Shown in pieces: positions 6,094-9,628 of a stretch of DNA of 9,628 bases (its first letter is position 1; each line of letters begins with the position of its first letter). A program made the translations under genes and the position numbers. The DNA is from Gemmatimonadota bacterium (GTDB lineage Bacteria; Latescibacterota; UBA2968; UBA8231), in the NCBI GenBank assembly GCA_026706505.1, contig JAPOYQ010000585.1:5905-15532 (forward strand), in the 5' to 3' direction. The notes under the pieces were generated by a model. That model saw only the letters and a program-made list of their open reading frames with translations, was not told the DNA's origin and ran no database searches.

Positions 6094-9000
6094 ATGAAAC
6101 GGTTGCTAAAGTGGCAGATGGCTCTCTTCGTCCTACTATCCCTGCCTAGTTTTTGTGTGGCCCAAACGGATGCCTATCGAATTTTCGGCAGCTCGATCCG
6201 CGTAGATAGGGCTTCGCACTGGAGAAACTGGATTTATCAGAACGATCTAGTCACAAATTTAAACGTGCCAATCCGCGATGCGGACATTTTTCAGGTTGAG
6301 GCCGATGGGCTGCGGCCGACTTTCTTTCGCCGCAATATCAACGTGGCTCCGACGGCTGTCGATTTCACCTATCCCGATTTGGTCCGCGCTAACGGCGATC
6401 TAATCTCTGGAGGTGCGACGGCCAAATCCAACGACGCCTTGGCCAACAACATCATTGATGGCGACTTGAATACCTTCTGGGAGCCGGACACGCCGGTCAG
6501 TTATGCAAGCCGCTTGACTCGCCCCGGTGACTTCCATATCGATGGTCTGCGCAACTGGGAAATTGAAATCGATCTGGGGCGGCTGGTCTTTGCCGATAGC
6601 CTGACGATCATTTTCCCCGCTGGTCAGTTCGAAGACGAGTTCCTCGGCGAGCCGGTCAAGTCCTTCGTGCTTTTCGCCTCGATGGGCGAGCGCTTCCCCT
6701 TTCCCTTGGGTAACAATCTCCAGTTTTCCGTCATCGGGCAAGTCTCTACCGGCTTCGTCGCCGGCAAGTTAGCCCAAGGTGGGGGAGGAGGTGAGACCGG
6801 TGAAGTGACGCTGGTTCCGATGCCCGGGACTGAGGGGCGCTACGTGCAGATGAACTTCCCGCTCTTGCCGCTAGATACGGCTGACTGGGACGGTGACGGT
6901 CTGCCCGATATCAGCGGAGCCTTCATCCATTATGTCCGCATCAAGATTACGGATTCAGACCTCTGGCGAGACGCCTTTTTGGGCCCGGGTGAAGAGGCGC
7001 GCCTCGCCTATGAAGCATTGCCCCAAGAACAGCGCGGTGCGCTCGTCTATCAGCGCCAGACTGCCGGCGGTTTGCTCGTCGAAATCGAGGATGACGACAA
7101 CCTGACGGCCGCAGAAAAGTATCAAAACCTACCCGAGGAAAAACGCGGTCCGCTTCTCTACTATAGCAAGGAGGTTCCCCGGATTGCCGAGGTTCAGGTC
7201 TGGACTAAGGGCGACAACTACGCGCTGCAACCCGAAAGGCGGGGTGGAGCCTCGTTTGAAAACGGCGGTTTGGGTGCGCCCAATTTGTCCACAGATGGGC
7301 TATACGACTCGGAGTGGGTGGCCAATACGTGGTCGCCCGTGTACCTCAAGGGCACGGCTTGGTACGACTTAGGAGCCGTGTTTTGGGTCGATAATGTTTC
7401 AGTAGTCAACAAGCGCATTAACCAGAGTAACAAAGGCGCTTTCATGGGGCCGGATATCTTGGTTTCCGACGGCACGCTGCTCAAACCCGTGAGCATGGAA
7501 GACCGCGACGACTTTCCCCAGCTTGAAGAAGCGCTCAAGTGGGACAACATCATCAGCGAGGAGCACGTCGATAACCGCACGCCACCAGTAGTGCGCATTT
7601 TCCGCGAGACTTTCCCCTACCGCAAGATTCGCTTTCTGCAAATTCGCGACATCGACGTCACCGGTAATGCCTCGGGCCGCTATGGGGCGCTGGCGACGTT
7701 GGGCGAGATCCAGCTTTACGGTGAAGGGTATCCGGTAAGCGTATGGGCGTACTCGCCGCCGATCACGCTGACGGATTCGCGCGGCAACTTCATTCGCAAA
7801 ACCCTGCCGCGCATCGCCTGGGAAGGCGATGCCATCGTCCACGAGACCGATCCGCTCACCGGTCAAGCCATCGAACGCATCGAGCCGCTGGATCTCCACC
7901 CCGATGTTCGCTTGCAGATACAGACCCGCACCTCCGATCAGACCGACACCAACTTCACCTACTATCAGGTCGTGACCGTCGCTGGCAACGAGGAGCGCAC
8001 GGAAGTGTCAAAAGAAGTCTACGATGAGATTGCCTTGGAGTGGACGGCCTGGGAGATTTGGCAGACCCTGCCCGCCAGCCGGAAACACGCCTCGCGCACC
8101 GACGACGATGGCGACGGTCTGGTGGACGAGGATCGGATTGACCTGATTGACAACGATGGCGACGGCCTAGTGGACGAGGACGGCAGGAAGCTGCGCCGGG
8201 CACCGAGGTCTAGCTTTGCCAAAGACGGCGAACTGGCCTTCGTCGGCTGGAGCGAGTGGAGCGAGAGTTACTTGCCGACCCATGGCGTCAACGAGGCCAC
8301 GATCACCTCGCCCAACCCGCGCAAGTTCGTTCAGGTGCGGGTCAATCTTTCTTCAGAAGACCCCTTCAAGACGGCGCGCATCCGCAGTTTGCGCATTGAG
8401 TTGGCACCACCGCTGTCGCTGGAACTGGCTGGCGAGTTGGCGCTCCTCACCGACGAGGGAGCAGCACGCGCGCTGACCGACTTGGGTGTCTTGGTCTCGG
8501 ACTACACGCCGCCGCGCAATATCGATCCGCTCGCGCCGCAGGAATTTGCTTATTTCATCCGCGCTGCCGCGCCCGACCCGACCGATGCGACCGTGCGCGA
8601 CGGCTTTAACGAGGTGCTGGTCGTCGCGCCGCGCGATGCGCGCTTGACCGGTGTGCGCTTGGGGCAGGTCGCCATCACCCAGACGCCTTCGCTGCTCAAC
8701 CCGGAGGAAACGCAGACCTCGGCGACGACCACGAAGTTCGACCGCGCCTTTGTCCCAGACGACGACGGGGTCTTGCGCGATGCAGACGGGACCGTGTTGG
8801 AACGCATGGCGACTGGCGCGGATTCGATCTGGGTGCGTTTTCCCTTTTCGCTCAATGCCGACTTGCCGGCTGGCCAGCATGCCCTCGTTGAGGTGCAGTT
8901 TGAATCGCAGAGCTTCCGCGAGGGCATTGAATTCGTCTCGTTTGTGCGGTCTTCAGATTCAGAGGAGGGCGTATTTCAACGGGTAGATACCGCCGATAAG

Positions 9001-9384
9001 GATGCGACCGAGTTGGTGGATTCTTCGACGGCGCAGGTCAGCTTGATGGCGCTGCCAGGGTCTTTGATCCAAGACGTAGTGCTATCCCCGGTCTTTACGC
9101 CCAACGGCGATGGAGTCAACGATGAACTCTTGGTGCATTTCGTTTTGTTGAAGGTACAGGAGGAGCGTCCGTTAGACGTTGCCTTTTACGATTTGGGAGG
9201 ACGGTTGGTAGGTCAAGGGCATAGCTCGGCGGTTGGTGGCAAGGTAGGGACGCAGGCGTTTGTGTGGGATGGACGGAATATGGCTGGACAGATTGTGCCG
9301 CCGGGGATCTATCTCTGTCAGATCAAGTTAGAAGCCGATGATCAAGCCAGCAAATTGACGCGCCTTGTTCACGTAGCTTATTGA
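6094..9384 (+). CDS. Giant exported protein, discoidin-like modules, DGDG loops and a C-terminal FlgD-Ig/T9SS-CTD-like domain
   Basis: A 1096-aa protein with AAGGA (6083-6087) 6 nt before the ATG and a signal peptide ending at CVA|Q (residues 21-24). In order: a discoidin-like module (about 105-290; NNIIDGDLNTFWEP at 118-131, DLGR at 160-163) with an inserted DWDGDGLPDI loop (264-273); a tandem 'Y-x-x-LP-x-x-x-RG' segment (304-352); a second discoidin-like module (about 375-545; STDGLYDSEW, YDLG near 424-427, GEIQLYGEGYP from 537); a beta-rich middle; two DGDG loops (670-697); KFVQVRVNLSSEDP from 744; and a C-terminal domain with FTPNGDGVNDE (1001-1011), WDGRN (1058-1062), PPGIYLCQI and a terminal RLVHVAY. 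From the second module onward it aligns by eye with the 825-aa protein upstream, so the two are paralogues. It is probably exported to the cell surface, possibly binding glycans. Its middle is clearly richer in G+C than its ends. Confidence 0.8.
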   Translation: MKRLLKWQMALFVLLSLPSFCVAQTDAYRIFGSSIRVDRASHWRNWIYQNDLVTNLNVPIRDADIFQVEADGLRPTFFRRNINVAPTAVDFTYPDLVRANGDLISGGATAKSNDALANNIIDGDLNTFWEPDTPVSYASRLTRPGDFHIDGLRNWEIEIDLGRLVFADSLTIIFPAGQFEDEFLGEPVKSFVLFASMGERFPFPLGNNLQFSVIGQVSTGFVAGKLAQGGGGGETGEVTLVPMPGTEGRYVQMNFPLLPLDTADWDGDGLPDISGAFIHYVRIKITDSDLWRDAFLGPGEEARLAYEALPQEQRGALVYQRQTAGGLLVEIEDDDNLTAAEKYQNLPEEKRGPLLYYSKEVPRIAEVQVWTKGDNYALQPERRGGASFENGGLGAPNLSTDGLYDSEWVANTWSPVYLKGTAWYDLGAVFWVDNVSVVNKRINQSNKGAFMGPDILVSDGTLLKPVSMEDRDDFPQLEEALKWDNIISEEHVDNRTPPVVRIFRETFPYRKIRFLQIRDIDVTGNASGRYGALATLGEIQLYGEGYPVSVWAYSPPITLTDSRGNFIRKTLPRIAWEGDAIVHETDPLTGQAIERIEPLDLHPDVRLQIQTRTSDQTDTNFTYYQVVTVAGNEERTEVSKEVYDEIALEWTAWEIWQTLPASRKHASRTDDDGDGLVDEDRIDLIDNDGDGLVDEDGRKLRRAPRSSFAKDGELAFVGWSEWSESYLPTHGVNEATITSPNPRKFVQVRVNLSSEDPFKTARIRSLRIELAPPLSLELAGELALLTDEGAARALTDLGVLVSDYTPPRNIDPLAPQEFAYFIRAAAPDPTDATVRDGFNEVLVVAPRDARLTGVRLGQVAITQTPSLLNPEETQTSATTTKFDRAFVPDDDGVLRDADGTVLERMATGADSIWVRFPFSLNADLPAGQHALVEVQFESQSFREGIEFVSFVRSSDSEEGVFQRVDTADKDATELVDSSTAQVSLMALPGSLIQDVVLSPVFTPNGDGVNDELLVHFVLLKVQEERPLDVAFYDLGGRLVGQGHSSAVGGKVGTQAFVWDGRNMAGQIVPPGIYLCQIKLEADDQASKLTRLVHVAY
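7003..7149 (+). repeat. Tandem 'Y-x-x-LP-x-x-x-RG' peptide motif in the 1096-aa protein
   Basis: Residues 304-315 (LAYEALPQEQRG) and 337-352 (LTAAEKYQNLPEEKRG) are two copies of one short motif, each followed by a hydrophobic LxY segment (ALVY and PLLY). The copies flank an acidic stretch (VEIEDDDN). A related motif occurs in the upstream paralogue at residues 448-462. They look helical and sit between the two discoidin-like modules. Their role is unknown. Confidence 0.6.
8101..8184 (+). repeat. Two tandem DGDG calcium-binding-type loops
   Basis: DDDGDGLVDED (residues 670-680) and DNDGDGLVDEDG (686-697) are near-identical and 16 residues apart, and the DNA is also repeated at a 48-bp interval (GATGGC at 8107 and 8155). 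The D-x-D-G-D-G-x-x-D-E-D pattern is that of thrombospondin type-3 and similar EF-hand-like calcium loops, which stiffen linkers in secreted proteins. The shared DNA sequence suggests recent duplication. Confidence 0.75.
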
Positions 9385-9416
9385 TAAAGCAGTAGTTCGG
9401 ACCGGAATTCGACAAC

Positions 9417-9425
9417 AAGGGAGGG
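9417..9425 (+). promoter_or_regulatory. Ribosome binding site that fixes a GTG start
   Basis: AAGGGAGGG (9417-9425) lies 5 nt before the GTG at 9431. This spacing and the signal peptide encoded immediately after it make GTG the likely start; in-frame ATG codons occur only later, inside the hydrophobic segment. Confidence 0.65.
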
Positions 9426-9430
9426 TATTT

Positions 9431-9628
9431 GTGAACATAGTTAGGAGTTTCCGCATCGGTGTGGTGGCAATCGTGATGTTAGGAGTGATGGTGGAAGACC
9501 TCCCCGCACAGGAAGATTTCGGCTCGCGCTTGGGCGTGCGTCGTGGCGGGGAGGTTTTTTACGACCCCATCGGGCCAGGGATACTTTTCGATGCGTTGGA
9601 TCCAGCGGCGAAGAAGTGGTACGTGCCG
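9431..9628 (+). CDS. Exported protein of unknown function, 3' partial (GTG start)
   Basis: The frame is open from the GTG at 9431 to the window edge, giving 66 residues. A signal peptide (MNIVRSFRIG, then a Val/Met-rich core) probably ends at LPAQ|E, around residues 24-27. The mature start reads EDFGSRLGVRRGGEVFYDPI, then GPGILFDALDPAAKKWYVP. The gene starts 46 bp after the stop of the 1096-aa gene with no terminator-like hairpin between them, so it is probably the third member of the same operon and another envelope or surface protein. I do not recognise the family, and too little is present to assign one. Confidence 0.7.
   Translation, partial: MNIVRSFRIGVVAIVMLGVMVEDLPAQEDFGSRLGVRRGGEVFYDPIGPGILFDALDPAAKKWYVP

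Noticed and set aside
6154..6165. Cys21 of the 1096-aa protein as a lipobox cysteine
   Set aside because: The residues before it are P-S-F, which do not fit the [LVI][ASTVI][GAS]C pattern; C-V-A|Q is a better type I signal peptidase site.
7399..8880. Long antisense open frames (7399-7899, 7955-8203 and 8353-8880 on the - strand)
   Set aside because: They lie wholly inside the 1096-aa gene, in its most G+C-rich part, where stop codons are rare on both strands. Their translations have no signal, domain or good ribosome binding site, while the + strand product has clear modules throughout.
1..9628. CRISPR arrays, insertion sequences, tRNA or rRNA genes
   Set aside because: No regularly spaced repeats, transposase-like frames, terminal inverted repeats or tRNA-like cloverleaf were seen on reading both strands.

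Overview
The window looks like bacterial chromosome from a Gram-negative, diderm lineage that makes many exported and surface-attached proteins. The indications are a lipobox lipoprotein, four genes with Sec-type signal peptides, a CBM9/DOMON-like exported protein, two very large discoidin-like proteins that end in a FlgD-Ig/T9SS-CTD-like domain, and tandem DGDG-type calcium-binding loops. This mix is most familiar from the FCB superphylum and candidate phyla such as Latescibacterota. That placement is inferred from style; no phylogenetic marker gene is present. All genes are on the + strand.

Layout. Positions 1-503 hold the C-terminal end of a probable polytopic GT-C-type glycosyltransferase, cut by the window edge. 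A good sigma70-type promoter (504-532) starts right after its stop codon. It should drive a two-gene operon of a lipoprotein (583-1278) and an exported protein built from two copies of one domain (1299-2204). A 289-bp intergenic region follows, with terminator-like hairpins, a candidate promoter and a heavily structured leader. It leads to a single exported CBM9/DOMON-like protein (2494-3396), which is followed by a small terminator-like hairpin and an 18-bp-stem inverted repeat. From 3575 to the window end is a third unit: two paralogous giant exported proteins (825 and 1096 aa, 41 bp apart), then a third exported gene with a GTG start (9431 onward, truncated by the window edge).

How they may work together. 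The two large proteins share the same order of modules: signal peptide, discoidin-like module(s), a beta-rich middle, and a C-terminal domain opening with FTPNGD-VNDE and ending 39 residues after a conserved WDGR. That is the form expected of proteins exported and then anchored or assembled at the cell surface. The 825-aa gene carries a G9 tract whose slippage in either direction would remove the C-terminal domain, so it is a candidate phase-variable locus. No mobile element, CRISPR array, tRNA or rRNA was seen. No intergenic stretch exceeds 300 bases.
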